NCBI RefSeq assembly: GCF_029227915.1 | Contig: NC_079885.1 | Coordinates: 28,151,001-28,215,000, forward strand | From: Hydractinia symbiolongicarpus | Lineage: Eukaryota > Cnidaria > Hydrozoa > Anthoathecata > Hydractiniidae | DNA length: 64,000 nucleotides | Reading direction: 5' to 3' | Shown here: positions 36,537-48,800 of the stretch, in pieces | Position numbering within the stretch: position 1 is the stretch's first letter | Layout of the letters: each line of letters starts with the position of its first letter | The notes under the pieces: generated by a model | Told to the model about the DNA's origin: nothing | The model's input: the letters and a program-made list of their open reading frames with translations, nothing else | Databases searched by the model: none | Position numbers and translations under genes: made by a program

Positions 36537-38022
36537 CAGTGAAAGGATTGACTGTGGGACTTGATTGAACTGATTTTGGACTGTGACCTCAAAAATTTGA
36601 TAAATGAGACAATTGGACCCAAGAAATAACATTCGTCTTAATTTGACATGATGGCTGGAATTTACCGATTTCGCTGGGCGCTGTGGTAGCGCTTTATTTA
36701 AAAGTTTAGATCAATAATTCATTTTTACTGTGGCACCAATCCTAGCCGTTAGCCCGCGCTGAAGAAAGAGAAACAGTTTAAAAACTACATTTCATTGACT
36801 TTCTAACGGTGTCAATCCGCCTAAGTAACAACGGTTGCTTCGTGTATACGTACCAACATGTATTTAATGATTTTTTTCCGATATTACTAAGTTGTATTGC
36901 TTTTGACAATAAAACGATTGACTGTGGGACTTAATTGCAGTGATTCTGTACTGTGACCTTATAAATGTGATAAATGAGCCAATTGGACTCCAAGGAATAA
37001 CATTCTTCTTAATTTGACATGATTGCTGGAATTCAGCGATTACACTCGGGCCTATGGTAGCGCATCACTTAATAATTTAGATAAATAAGTCATTGTTTAC
37101 GGTGGGACCAATCCTAGCCGTTAGCGCGCGTTGAAGAAATAGAGGCAGTTTTAAAAACTACATTTCATTGACTCTCTAACGGTATCAGTCCGTTTCAATT
37201 ACAACGGTTGCGTCACATATTCGTACCATCATGTATTTAGCGATATTTTTCTGATTTTACTAGGTTGCATCGTTTTTAACAGTGAAAGGAATGACTGTGG
37301 GACTTAATTGAACTAATTTTAGACTTTGACCTCCAAAATTTGATAAATGAGACAATTGGACCCAATAAAAAACATTCTTCTTAATTTGACATGATTGTTG
37401 GAATTTACCGATTTCGCTGGGCGCTGTGGTAGCGCTTTATTTAAAAGTTTAGATCAATAATTCATTTTTACTGTGGCACCAATCCTAGCCGTTAGCCCGC
37501 GCTGAAGAAAGAGAAACAGTTTAAAAACTACATTTCATTGACTTTCTAACGGTGTCAATCCGCCTAAGTAACAACGGTTGCTTCGTGTATACGTACCAAC
37601 ATGTATTTAGTGATTTTTTTCCGATATTACTAAGTTGTATTGCTTTTGACAATAAAACGATTGACTGTGGGACTTAATTGCAGTGATTCTGTACTGTGAC
37701 CTTATAAATGTGATAAATGAGCCAATTGGACTCCAAGGAATAACATTCTTCTTAATTTGACATGATTGCTGGAATTCAGCGATTACACTCGGGCCTATGG
37801 TAGCGCATCACTTAATAATTTAGATAAATAAGTCATTGTTTACGGTGGGACCAATCCTAGCCGTTAGCGCGCGTTGAAGAAATAGAGGCAGTTTTAAAAA
37901 CTACATTTCATTGACTCTCTAACGGTATCAGTCCGTTTCAATTACAACGGTTGCGTCACATATTCGTACCATCATGTATTTAGCGATATTTTTCTGATTT
38001 TACTAGGTTGCATCGTTTTTAA
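36537..38022 (+). repeat. Tandem dimer duplication (M99-M100 / M101-M102)
   Basis: From the second half of M99 to the second half of M101 the sequence repeats after 743 bp. Shared rare variants are TAGATCAATAATTCATTTTT, GTGGCACCAATCC, GTAACAACGGTTGCTTCGTG, ATACGTACC, CAATAAAACG and ACTCGGGCCTATGG. The first halves of M99 and M101 differ, so the duplicated block is out of register with the monomer start used here. The same arrangement is present at 49187-50672. Confidence 0.88.
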
Positions 38023-38394
38023 CAGTGAAAGGAATGACTGTGGGACTTATGTGAACTAATTTTAGACTTTGACCTCCAAAATTTGATAAATGAGACAATT
38101 GGACCCAATAAAAAACATTCTTCTTAATTTGACATGATTGTTGGAATTTACCGGTTTCGCTGAGCACTGTGGTAGCGCTTTATTTAAAAGTTTAGATAAA
38201 AAAGTCATTTTGCACTGTGGGACCAATCCTAGTCGTTAGCGCGCGTTGAAGAAATAGAAACATTTTCAAAAACTACATTTCATTGACTTTCTAACGGTGT
38301 CAATCCGCCTAAGTTACAACGGTTTCGTCACATACTCGTACCAACATGTATTTAGTGATTTTTTTCCGATATTACTAAGTTGTATCGCTTTTAA

Positions 38395-40256
38395 CAGTGA
38401 AACGATTGACTGTAGGACTTAATTGAACTGATCTTGGGCTGTGACCTTACAAATTTGATAAGTGAGAAAATTGGACTCCAAGAAGTAACAATCTTCTTAA
38501 TTTGACATGATTGCCGGAACTCAGCGATTACACTGGGCGCTGTGGTAGTACTTCATTTAAAAATTTAGATAAATAAGTCATTCCTTACTGTAGAACCAAA
38601 CCTAGCCGTTAGCCCGCGCTGAAGAAAGAGAAACAGTTTTAAAAACTACATTTCATTGACTTTCTAACGGTGTCAATCCGCTTAAGTTACAATGGTTGCG
38701 TCACATATTCGTACCAACATGTATTTAGCGATATTTTTCTGATTTTACTAGGTTGAATCGTTTTTAACAGTGAAAGGATTGACTGTGGGACTTAATTGAA
38801 CTTATTTTGGACTGTGACCTTATAAATGTGATAAGTGAGACAATTGGACCCAAGAAATAACATTCTTCTTACCTTGACATGATTGCTGGAATTTACCGAT
38901 TTCACTGGGCGCTGTGGTAGCGCTTCATTTAAAAACTTTGATAAATAAGTTTTTTCTACGGTGGGACCAATCCTAGCCGTTAGCGCGCGCTGAAGAAAGA
39001 GAGACAGTTTTAAAAAGTACATTTCATTGACTTTCTAACGGTATCAGTCCGTTTCAATTACAACGGTTGCGTCACATATTCGTACCAACATGTAGTTAGC
39101 GATATTAATCTGATTTTACTAGGTTGCATCGCTTTTATCAGTGAAAGGATTGAAAGTGGGACTTAATTGAACTGATTTTGGACTTTGACCTCATAAATCT
39201 GATAAATGAGACAATTGGACCAAGGGAATAACATTTTTTTAATTTGACATGATTGCTGGAATTTACCGATTTCGCTGGGCGCTGTGGTAACGTTTTTTTT
39301 AAAAGTTTAGATAAATAAGTCATTGTTTATGGTGGAACCAATCCTAGCCGTTAGCGCGCGTTGAAGAAATAGAAACATTTTCAATAACTACATTTCATTG
39401 ACTCTCTAATGGTATCAGTCCATTTCAATTACAACGGTTGCGTCACATATTCGTACCATCATGTATTTAGCGATATTTTTCTGATTTTACTAGGTTGCAT
39501 CGTTTTTAACAGTGAAAGGAATGACTGTGGGACTTAATTGAACTGATTTTGGACTTTGACCTCCAAAATGTGATAAATGAGACAATTGGACCCAATAAAT
39601 AACATTCTTCTTAATTTGACATGATTGTTGGAATTTACCGGTTTCGCTGGGCACTGTGGTAACGCTTTATTTAAAAGTTTACATAAAAAAGTCATTTTGC
39701 ACTGTCGGACCAATCCTAGTCGTTAGCGCGCGCTGAAGAAATAGAAACATTTTCAAAAACTACATTTCATTGACTTTCTAACGGTGTCAAACCGCCTAAG
39801 TAACAACGGTTGCTTCGTGTATTCGTACCAACATGTATTTAGTGATTTTTTTCCGATATTACTAAGTTGTATTGCTTTTGACAATGAAACGATTGACTGT
39901 GGGACTTAATTGAAGTGATTCTGTACTGTGACCTTATAAATGTGATAAATGAGCCAATTGGACTCCAAGGAATAACATTCTTCTTAATTTGACATGATTG
40001 CTGGAATTCAGCGGTTACACTCGGCCCTATGGTAGTGCTTCACTTAAAAATTTTATACAAAATAAGTCATTTTTTACTGTTGGACCAATCCTGGCCGTTA
40101 GCACGCGCTGAATAAATAGGAACAGTTTCAAAGACTACATTTCATTGACTTTCTGGCCGTATAAATCCGTTTGAGTTACAACGGTTGCGTCACATATTCG
40201 TACGAACATGTATTTAGCGATAGTATTCGGATATTACTAGGTTGCATCGTTTTTAA
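38395..40256 (+). repeat. Segment M104-M108 between the two large copies
   Basis: Starts are 38395, 38768, 39139, 39510 and 39882. M104 and M105 repeat M92 and M93. M106 starts like M94 (GAAAGTGGGAC) but from about 39190 follows M97 (AATCTGATAAATG, ACCAAGGGAATAAC) and near 39390 switches again to a sequence like the end of M90 or M95. M107 is a B monomer of the M91/M96 group. M108 is an A monomer that ends with module D and leads into the second large copy. Confidence 0.85.
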
Positions 40257-40628
40257 CAGTGAAAGGATTGACTGTGGGACTTAATTGAACTGATTTTGGA
40301 CTTTGACCTCATAAATGTGGTAAATGAGACAATTGGATTCAAGAAATAACATTCTTTTTAATTTGACATGATTGCTGGAAGTTACCGATTTCGCTGGGCG
40401 CTGTGGTAGCGTTTTATTTAAAAGTTTAGATAAATAAGTCATTTTGTACTGTGGGACCAATCCTAGCCGTTAGCGGGCGTTGAAGAAATAGAAAAATTTT
40501 CAAAAACTACATTTCATTGACTTTCTAACGGTGTCAATCCGCTTGACTTACAACGGTTAAGTCACATATTTCTACCAACATGTATTAGGTGATTTTTTCC
40601 CGATATTACTAAGTTGTATCGCTCTTAA

Positions 40629-41002
40629 CAGTAAAACGACTGACTATGGGATTCAATTGAAGTGATTCTGGACTGTGACCTTATAAATGTGATAAGTGAG
40701 CCAACTGGACCCCAAGAAATGACATTCTTCTTAATTTGACATGATTGCCGCAACTCAGCGATTACACTGGTCGCTGTTTGGAGCGCTTCATTAAAAAATT
40801 TAGAAAAATAAGTCATTTTTTACTGTGGGACGAATCCTAGCCGTTATCGCGCGCTAAGGAAATAGAGACAGTTTTAGAAGGTACATTTCAATGAATCTCT
40901 AACGGTATGATTCCATTTGAGTTACAACGGTTGAGTCACATATTCGTACCAACATGTATATAGTGATAGCATTCGGATATTACTAGGTTGCATCGCTTTT
41001 AA
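40629..41002 (+). repeat. Chimeric monomer M110 (M81 + end of M82)
   Basis: The monomer follows M81 up to ACATGTATATAGTGATA near 40967. It then continues CATTCGGATATTACTAGG, which matches the end of M82, and so connects directly to the M83 equivalent. The exchange removed one monomer in copy 2 of the large segment, seen as the offset change from 10792 to 10418. Confidence 0.86.
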
Positions 41003-41745
41003 CAGTGAAACGATTGACTTTGGGACTAAATTGAACTTATTTTGGACTGTGATCTTATAAATGTGATAAGTGAGACAATTGGACCCAAGAAATAACATTC
41101 TTCTTACTTTGACATGATTGCTGGCATTTACCGATTTCACTGGGCGCTGTGGTAGCGCTTCATTTAAAAACTTAGATAAATAAGTCTTTTCTACGGTGGG
41201 ACCAATCCTAGCCGTTAGCGCGCGCTGAAGAAAGAGAGACAGTTTTAAAAACTACATTTCATTGACTTTCTAACGGTATCAGTCCGTTTCAATTACAACG
41301 GTTGCGTCACATATTCGTACCAACATGTATTTAGTGATTTTTTTCCGATATAACTACGTTGTATCGCTTCTAACAGTGAATCGATTGACTGTAGGACTTA
41401 ATTGAACTTATTTTGGACTGTGATCTTATAAATGTGATAAGTGAGACAATTGGACCCAAGAAATAACATTCTTCTTACTTTGACATGATTGCTGGTATTT
41501 ACCGATTTCACTGGGCGCTGTGGTAGCGCTTCATTTAAAAATTTAGATAAATAAGTAATTTTTTACGGTTGGACCAATCCTAGCCGTTAGCGCGCGCTGA
41601 AGAAAGAGAGACAGTTTTAAAAACTACATTTCATTGACTTTCTAACGGTATCAGTCCGTTTCAATTACAACGGTTGCGTCACATATTCGTACCAACATGT
41701 ATTTAGCGATATTTTTCTGATTTTACTAGGTTACATCGCTTTTAA

Positions 41746-43981
41746 CAGTGAAAGGATTGACTGTGGGACTTAATTGAACAGATTTTGGACTTTGAACTTA
41801 TAAATGTGATAAATGAGACAATTGGACCAAAGGAATAACAATCTTCTTAATTTGACATGATTGCTGGAATTTACCGATTTCGATGGGCGCAGTGGTAGCG
41901 TTTTATAAAAAAGTTTAGATAAATAAGTCATTTTGTACTGTGGGACCAATCTTAGCCGTTAGCGCTCGTTGAAGAAATAGAGACAGTTTTAAATACTACA
42001 TTTCATTGACTTTCTAACGGTATCAGTCCGTTTCAACTACAACGGTTGCGTCACATATTCGTACCAACATGTATTTAGCGATATTTTTCTGATTTTAATA
42101 GGTTGAATCGTTTTTAACAGTGAAAGGATTGACTGTGGGACTTAATTGAACTGATCTTGGACAGTGACCTTATAAGTTTGATAAGTGAGTCAATTGGACT
42201 GCAAGATGTAACATTCTTCTTAATTTGACATGATTGCCGGAACTCAGCAATTACACTGGGCGCTGTGGTAGTACTTCATTTAAAAATTTAGATAAATAAG
42301 TCATTCCTTACTGTACGACCAATCCTAGCCGTTAGCCCGCGCTAAAGAAAGAGAAACAGTTTTAAAAACTACATTTCATTGACTGTCTAACGGAATCAGT
42401 CCGTTTCAATTACAACGGTTGCGTCACATATTCGTACCAACATGTATTTAGCGATATTTTTCTGATTTTAATAGGTTGAATCGTTTTTAACAGTGAAAGG
42501 ATTGACTGTGGGACTTAATTGAACTTATTTTCGACTGTGACCTTATAAATGTGATAAGTGAGACAATTGGACTGCAAGATGTAACATTCTTCTTAATTTG
42601 ACATGATTGCCGGAACTCAGCAATTACACTGGGCGCTGTGGTAGTACTTCATTTAAAAATTTAGATAAATAAGTCATTCCTTACTGTAGGACCAATCCTA
42701 GCCGTTAGCCCGCGCTAAAGAAAGAGAAACAGTTTTAAAAACTACATTTCATTGACTGTCTAACGGAATCAGTCCGTTTCAATTACAACGGTTGCGTCAC
42801 ATATTCGTACCAACATGTATTTAGCGATATTTTTCTGATTTTACTAGGTTACATCGCTTTTAACAGTGAAAGGATTGACTGTGGGACTTAATTGAACAGA
42901 TTTTGGACTTTGAACTTATAAATGTGATAAATGAGACAATTGGACCAAAGGAATAACAATCTTCTTAATTTGACATGATTGCTGGAATTTACCGATTTCG
43001 ATGGGCGCAGTGGTAGCGTTTTATAAAAAAGTTTAGATAAATAAGTCATTTTGTACTGTGGGACCAATCTTAGCCGTTAGCGCTCGTTGAAGAAATAGAG
43101 ACAGTTTTAAATACTACATTTCATTGACTTTCTAACGGTATCAGTCCGTTTCAACTACAACGGTTGCGTCACATATTCGTACCAACATGTATTTAGCGAT
43201 ATTTTTCTGATTTTAATAGGTTGAATCGTTTTTAACAGTGAAAGGATTGACTGTGGGACTTAATTGAACTGATCTTGGACAGTGACCTTATAAGTTTGAT
43301 AAGTGAGTCAATTGGACTGCAAGATGTAACATTCTTCTTAATTTGACATGATTGCCGGAACTCAGCAATTACACTGGGCGCTGTGGTAGTACTTCATTTA
43401 AAAATTTAGATAAATAAGTCATTCCTTACTGTACGACCAATCCTAGCCGTTAGCCCGCGCTAAAGAAAGAGAAACAGTTTTAAAAACTACATTTCATTGA
43501 CTGTCTAACGGAATCAGTCCGTTTCAATTACAACGGTTGCGTCACATATTCGTACCAACATGTATTTAGCGATATTTTTCTGATTTTAATAGGTTGAATC
43601 GTTTTTAACAGTGAAAGGATTGACTGTGGGACTTAATTGAACTTATTTTCGACTGTGACCTTATAAATGTGATAAGTGAGACAATTGGACTGCAAGATGT
43701 AACATTCTTCTTAATTTGACATGATTGCCGGAACTCAGCAATTACACTGGGCGCTGTGGTAGTACTTCATTTAAAAATTTAGATAAATAAGTCATTCCTT
43801 ACTGTAGGACCAATCCTAGCCGTTAGCCCGCGCTAAAGAAAGAGAAACAGTTTTAAAAACTACATTTCATTGACTGTCTAACGGAATCAGTCCGTTTCAA
43901 TTACAACGGTTGCGTCACATATTCGTACCAACATGTATTTAGCGATATTTTTCTAATTTTAATAGGTTGAATCGTTTTTAA
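41746..43981 (+). repeat. Tandem trimer duplication (M113-M115 / M116-M118)
   Basis: M113, M114 and M115 (41746, 42118, 42491) repeat as M116, M117 and M118 (42864, 43236, 43609), a unit of 1118 bp. Shared variants include TTTGAACTTATAAATG, CGATGGGCGCAGTGG, GGACAGTGACC and TGCAAGATGTAAC. The junction is in the second half of M115, which ends GATTTTACTAGGTTACATCG, unlike M118, which ends CTAATTTTAATAGGTTG. Copy 1 of the large segment (31328-32445) has the trimer once. Confidence 0.9.
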
Positions 43982-44724
43982 CAGTGAAAGGATTGACTGT
44001 GGGACTTAATTGAACTTATTTTCGACTGTGACCTTATAAATGTGATAAGTGAGACAATTGGACCCAAGAAATAACATTCTTCTTAATTTGACATGATTGC
44101 TGGAATTTACCGATTTCACTGGGCGCTGTGGTAGCGCTTCATTTAAAAACTTAGATAAATAAGTCTTTTCTAAGGTGGGACCAATCCTAGCCGTTAGCGC
44201 GCGCTGAAGAAAGAGAGACAGTTTTAAAAACTACATTTCATTGACTTTCTAACGGTATCAGTCCGTTTCAATTACAACGGTTGCGTCACATATTCGTACC
44301 ACCATGTATTTAGCGATATTTTTCTGATTTTACTAGGTTACATCGCTTTTAACAGTGAAAGGATTGACTGTGGGACTTAATTGAACAGATTTTGGACTTT
44401 GACCTTATAAATGTGATAAATGACACAATTGGACCAAAGGAATAACAATCTTCTTAATTTGACATGATTGCTGGAGTTTACCGATTTCGCTGGGCGCTGT
44501 GGTAGCGCTTTATAAAAAAGTTTAGATAAATAAGTCATTTTGTACTGTGGGACCAATCTTAGCCGTTAGCGCGCGTTGAAGAAATAGAGACAGTTTTAAA
44601 TACTACATTTCATTGACTTTCTAACGGTATCAGTCCGTTTCAACTACAACGGTTTCGTCACATACTCGTACCAACATGTATTTAGGGATTTTTTTCCGAT
44701 ATTACTAAGTTGTATCGCTTTTAA

Positions 44725-45839
44725 CAGTGAAACGATTGACTGTAGGACTTAATTGAACTGATCTTGGGCTGTGACCTTATAAATTTGATAAGTGTGAAAA
44801 TTGGACTGCAAGAAGTAACATTCTTCTTAATTTGACATGATTGCCGGAACTCAGCGATTACACTGGGCGCTGTGGTAGTTCTTCATTTAAAAATTTAGAT
44901 AAATAAGTCATTCCTTACTGTAGAACCAATCCTAGCCGTTAGCCCGCGCTGAAGAAAGAGAAACAGTTTTAAAAACTACATTTCATTGACTTTCTAACGG
45001 TGTCAATCCGCTTAAGTTACAACGGTTGCGTCACATATTCGTACCAACATGTATTTAGCGATATTTTTCTGATTTTACTAGGTTGAATCGTTTTTAGCAG
45101 TGAAAGGAATGACTGTGGGACTTAATTGAACTTATTTTGGACTGTGACCTTATAAATGTGATAAGTGAGACAATTGGACCCAAGAAATAACATTCTTCTT
45201 ACCTTGACATGATTGCTGGAATTTACCGATTTCACTGGGCGCTGTGGTAGCGCTTCATTTAAAAACTTTGATAAATAAGTTTTTTCTACGGTGGGACCAA
45301 TCCTAGCCGTTAGCGCGCGCTGAAGAAAGAGAGACAGTTTTAAAAAGTACATTTCATTGACTTTCTAACGGTATCAGTCCGTTTCAATTACAACGGTTGC
45401 GTCACATATTCGTACCAACATGTAGTTAGCGATATTAATCTGATTTTACTAGGTTGCATCGCTTTTAACAGTGAAAGGATTGAAAGTGGGACTTAATTGA
45501 ACTGATTTTGGACTTTGACCTCATAATTGTGATAAATGAGACAATTGGACCCAAGGAAGACCATTTTTTTAATTTGACATGATTGCTGGAATTTACCGAT
45601 TTCGCTGGGCGCTGTGGAAACGTTTTTTTTAAAAGTTTAGATAAATAAGTAATTTTGTACTGTGGGACCAATCCTAGCCGTTAGCGCGCGATGAAGAAAT
45701 AGAAACATTTTCAAAAACTACATTTCATTGACTTTCTAACGGTGTCAATCCGCTTGACTTACAACGGTTGCGTCACATATTCGTACCAACATGTATTTAG
45801 TGATTTTTTTCCGATATTACTAAGATGTATCGCTTTTAA
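44725..45839 (+). repeat. Three-monomer insertion M121-M123
   Basis: Starts are 44725, 45098 and 45469. These repeat M126-M128 after 1860 bp (five monomers) and also match M92-M94 and M104-M106. Relative to copy 1 of the large segment they are extra, lying between the equivalents of M89 and M90. M121 has the shared GATCTTGGGCTGTGACC, and M123 the shared GAAAGTGGGAC. Confidence 0.87.
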
Positions 45840-48800
45840 CAGTGAAACGATTGACTGTGGGACTTAATTGAAGTGATTCTGGACTGTGACCTTATAAATG
45901 TGATAAATAAGCCAATTGGACTCCAAGGAATGACATTTTTCTTAATTTGACATGATTGCTGCAATTCAGCAATTACACTCGGCCCAATGGTAGCGCATCA
46001 CTTAATAATTTAGATAAATAAGTCATTGTTTACGGTGGGACCAATCCTAGCCGTTAGCGCGCGTTGAAGAAATAGAGGCAGTTTTAAAAACTACATTTCA
46101 TTGACTCTCTAACGGTATCAGTCCGTTTCAATTACAACGGTTGCGTCACATATTCGTACCATCATGTATTTAGCGATATTTTTCTGATTTTACTAGGTTG
46201 CATCGTTTTTAACAGTGAAAGGAATGACTGTGGGACTTATGTGAACTAATTTTAGACTTTGACCTCCAAAATTTGATAAATGAGACAATTGGACCCAATA
46301 AAAAACATTCTTCTTAATTTGACATGATTGTTGGAATTTACCGGTTTCGCTGAGCAATGTGGTAGCGCTTTATTTAAAAGTTTAGATAAAAAAGTCATTT
46401 TGCACTGTGGGACCAATCCTAGTCGTTAGCGCGCGTTGAAGAAATAGAAACATTTTCAAAAACTACATTTCATTGACTTTCTAACGGTGTCAATCCGCCT
46501 AAGTTACAACGGTTTCGTCACATACTCGTACCAACATGTATTTAGTGATTTTCTTCCGATATTACTAAGTTGTATCGCTTTTAACAGTGAAACAATTGAC
46601 TGTAGGACTTAATTGAACTGATCTTGGGCTGTGACCTTACAAATTTGATAAGTGAGAAAATTGGACTGCAAGAAGTAACATTCTTCTTAATTTGACATGA
46701 TTGCCGGAACTCAGCGATTACACTGGGCGCTGTGGTAGTACTTCATTTAAAAATTTAGATAAATAAGTCATTCCTTACTGTAGAACCAATCCTAGCCGTT
46801 AGCCCGCGCTGAAGAAAGAGAAACAGTTTTAAAAACTACATTTCATTGACTTTCTAACGGTGTCAATCCGCTTAAGTTACAACGGTTGCGTCACATATTC
46901 GTACCAACATGTATTTAGCGATATTTTTCTGATTTTACTAGGTTGAATCGTTTTTAACAGTGAAAGGATTGACTGTGGGACTTAATTGAACTTATTTTGG
47001 ACTGTGACCTTATAAATGTGATAAGTGAGACAATTGGACCCAAGAAATAACATTCTTCTTACCTTGACATGATTGCTGGAATTTACCGATTTCACTGGGC
47101 GCTGTGGTAGCGCTTCATTTAAAAACTTTGATAAATAAGTTTTTTCTACGGTGGGACCAATCCTAGCCGTTAGCGCGCGCTGAAGAAAGAGAGACAGTTT
47201 TAAAAAGTACATTTCATTGACTTTCTAACGGTATCAGTCCGTTTCAATTACAACGGTTGCGTCACATATTCGTACCAACATGTAGTTAGCGATATTAATC
47301 TGATTTTACTAGGTTGCATCACTTTTATCAGTGAAAGGATTGAAAGTGGGACTTAATTGAACTGATTTTGGACTTTGACCTCATAATTGTGATAAATGAG
47401 ACAATTGGACCCAGGGAATAACATTTTTTTAATTTGACATGATTGCTGGAATTTACCGATTTCGCTGGGCGCTGTGGAAACGTTTTTTTTAAAAGTTTAG
47501 ATAAATAAGTAATTTTGTACTGTGGGATCAATCCTGGCCGTTAGCGCGCGATGAAGAAATAGAAACATTTTCAAAAACTACATTTCATTGACTCTCTAAC
47601 GGTATCAGTCCGTTTCAATTACAACGGTTGCGTCACATATTCGTACCAACATGTAGTTAGCGATATTAATCTGATTTTACTAGGTTGCATCACTTTTATC
47701 AGTGAAAGGATTGAAAGTGGGACTTAATTGAAGTGATTCTGGACTGTGGCCTTATAAATGTGATAAATGAGCCAATTGGACTCCAAGGAATGACATTTCT
47801 CTTAATTTGACATGATTGCTGCAATTCAGCAATTACACTCGGCCCAATGGTAGCGCATCACTTAATAATTTAGATAAATAAGTCATTGTTTACGGTGGGA
47901 CCAATCCTAGCCGTTAGCGCGCGTTGAAGAAATAGAGGCAGTTTTAAAAACTACATTTCATTGACTCTCTAACGGTATCAGTCCGTTTCAATTACAACGG
48001 TTGCGTCACATATTCGTACCATCATGTATTTAGCGATATTTTGCTGATTTTACTAGGTTGCATCGTTTTTAACAGTGAAAGGAATGACTGTGGGACTTAA
48101 TTGAACTAATTTTAGACTTTGACCTCCAAAATTTGATAAATGAGACAATTGGACCCAATAAATAACATTCTTCTTAATTTGACATGATTGTTGGAATTTA
48201 CCGGTTTCGCTGAGCACTGTGGTAGCGCTTTATTTAAAAGTTTAGATAAAAAAGTCATTTTGCACTGTGGGACCAATCCTAGTCGTTAGCGCGCGCTGAA
48301 GAAATAGAAATATTTTCAAAAACTACATTTCATTGACTTTCTAACGGTGTCAATCCGCCTAAGTTACAACGGTTGCTTCACGTATTCGTACCAACATGTA
48401 TTTAGTGTATTTATTCTGATTATACTAGGTTGCATCGCTTTTAACAGTGAAAGGATTGAATGTGGGACTTAATTGAACTGATTTTGGACTTTGACCTCAT
48501 AAATCTGATAAATGAGACAATTGGACCAAGGGAAAAACATTTTTTTAATTTGACATGATTGCTGGAATTTACCGATTTCGCTGGGCGCTGTGGTAACGTT
48601 TTTTTTAAAAGTTTAGATAAATAAGTCATTGATTATGGTGGAACCAATCCTAGCCGTTAGCGCGCGTTGAAGAAATAGAAACATTTCCAATAACTACATT
48701 TCATTGACTTTCTAACGGTGTCAATCCGTTTGACTTACAACGGTTGCGTCACATTGTCATACCAACATGTACTTAATGATTTTTTCCGATATTACTAAGT

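Larger units (their letters stand above)
33189..38394 (+). repeat. Fourteen-monomer segment M90-M103, copy 1
   Basis: Starts are 33189, 33562, 33934, 34307, 34678, 35050, 35423, 35795, 36165, 36537, 36907, 37280, 37650 and 38023. It recurs at 45840-51044 with an offset of 12650-12651 bp. Markers are GACTTATGTGAACTAATTTT in M91 and M103, GATCTTGGGCTGTGACC in M92, GAAAGTGGGAC in M94, CCGTGAAACG at the start of M98, and CAATAAAACG at the starts of M100 and M102. M103-M106 repeat M91-M94 after 4461 bp, a 12-monomer period. Confidence 0.9.
40257..44724 (+). repeat. Large duplicated segment, copy 2, left part (M109-M120)
   Basis: Starts are 40257, 40629, 41003, 41374, 41746, 42118, 42491, 42864, 43236, 43609, 43982 and 44353. 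M109-M110 match M80-M81 (offset 10792), M111-M115 match M83-M87 (offset 10418), and M119-M120 match M88-M89 (offset 11536). The offset steps equal one monomer lost (M82) and three gained (M116-M118). Only scattered single-base differences are visible in the matched parts, for example GACCAATCC for GACCTATCC in M112/M84. Confidence 0.9.
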
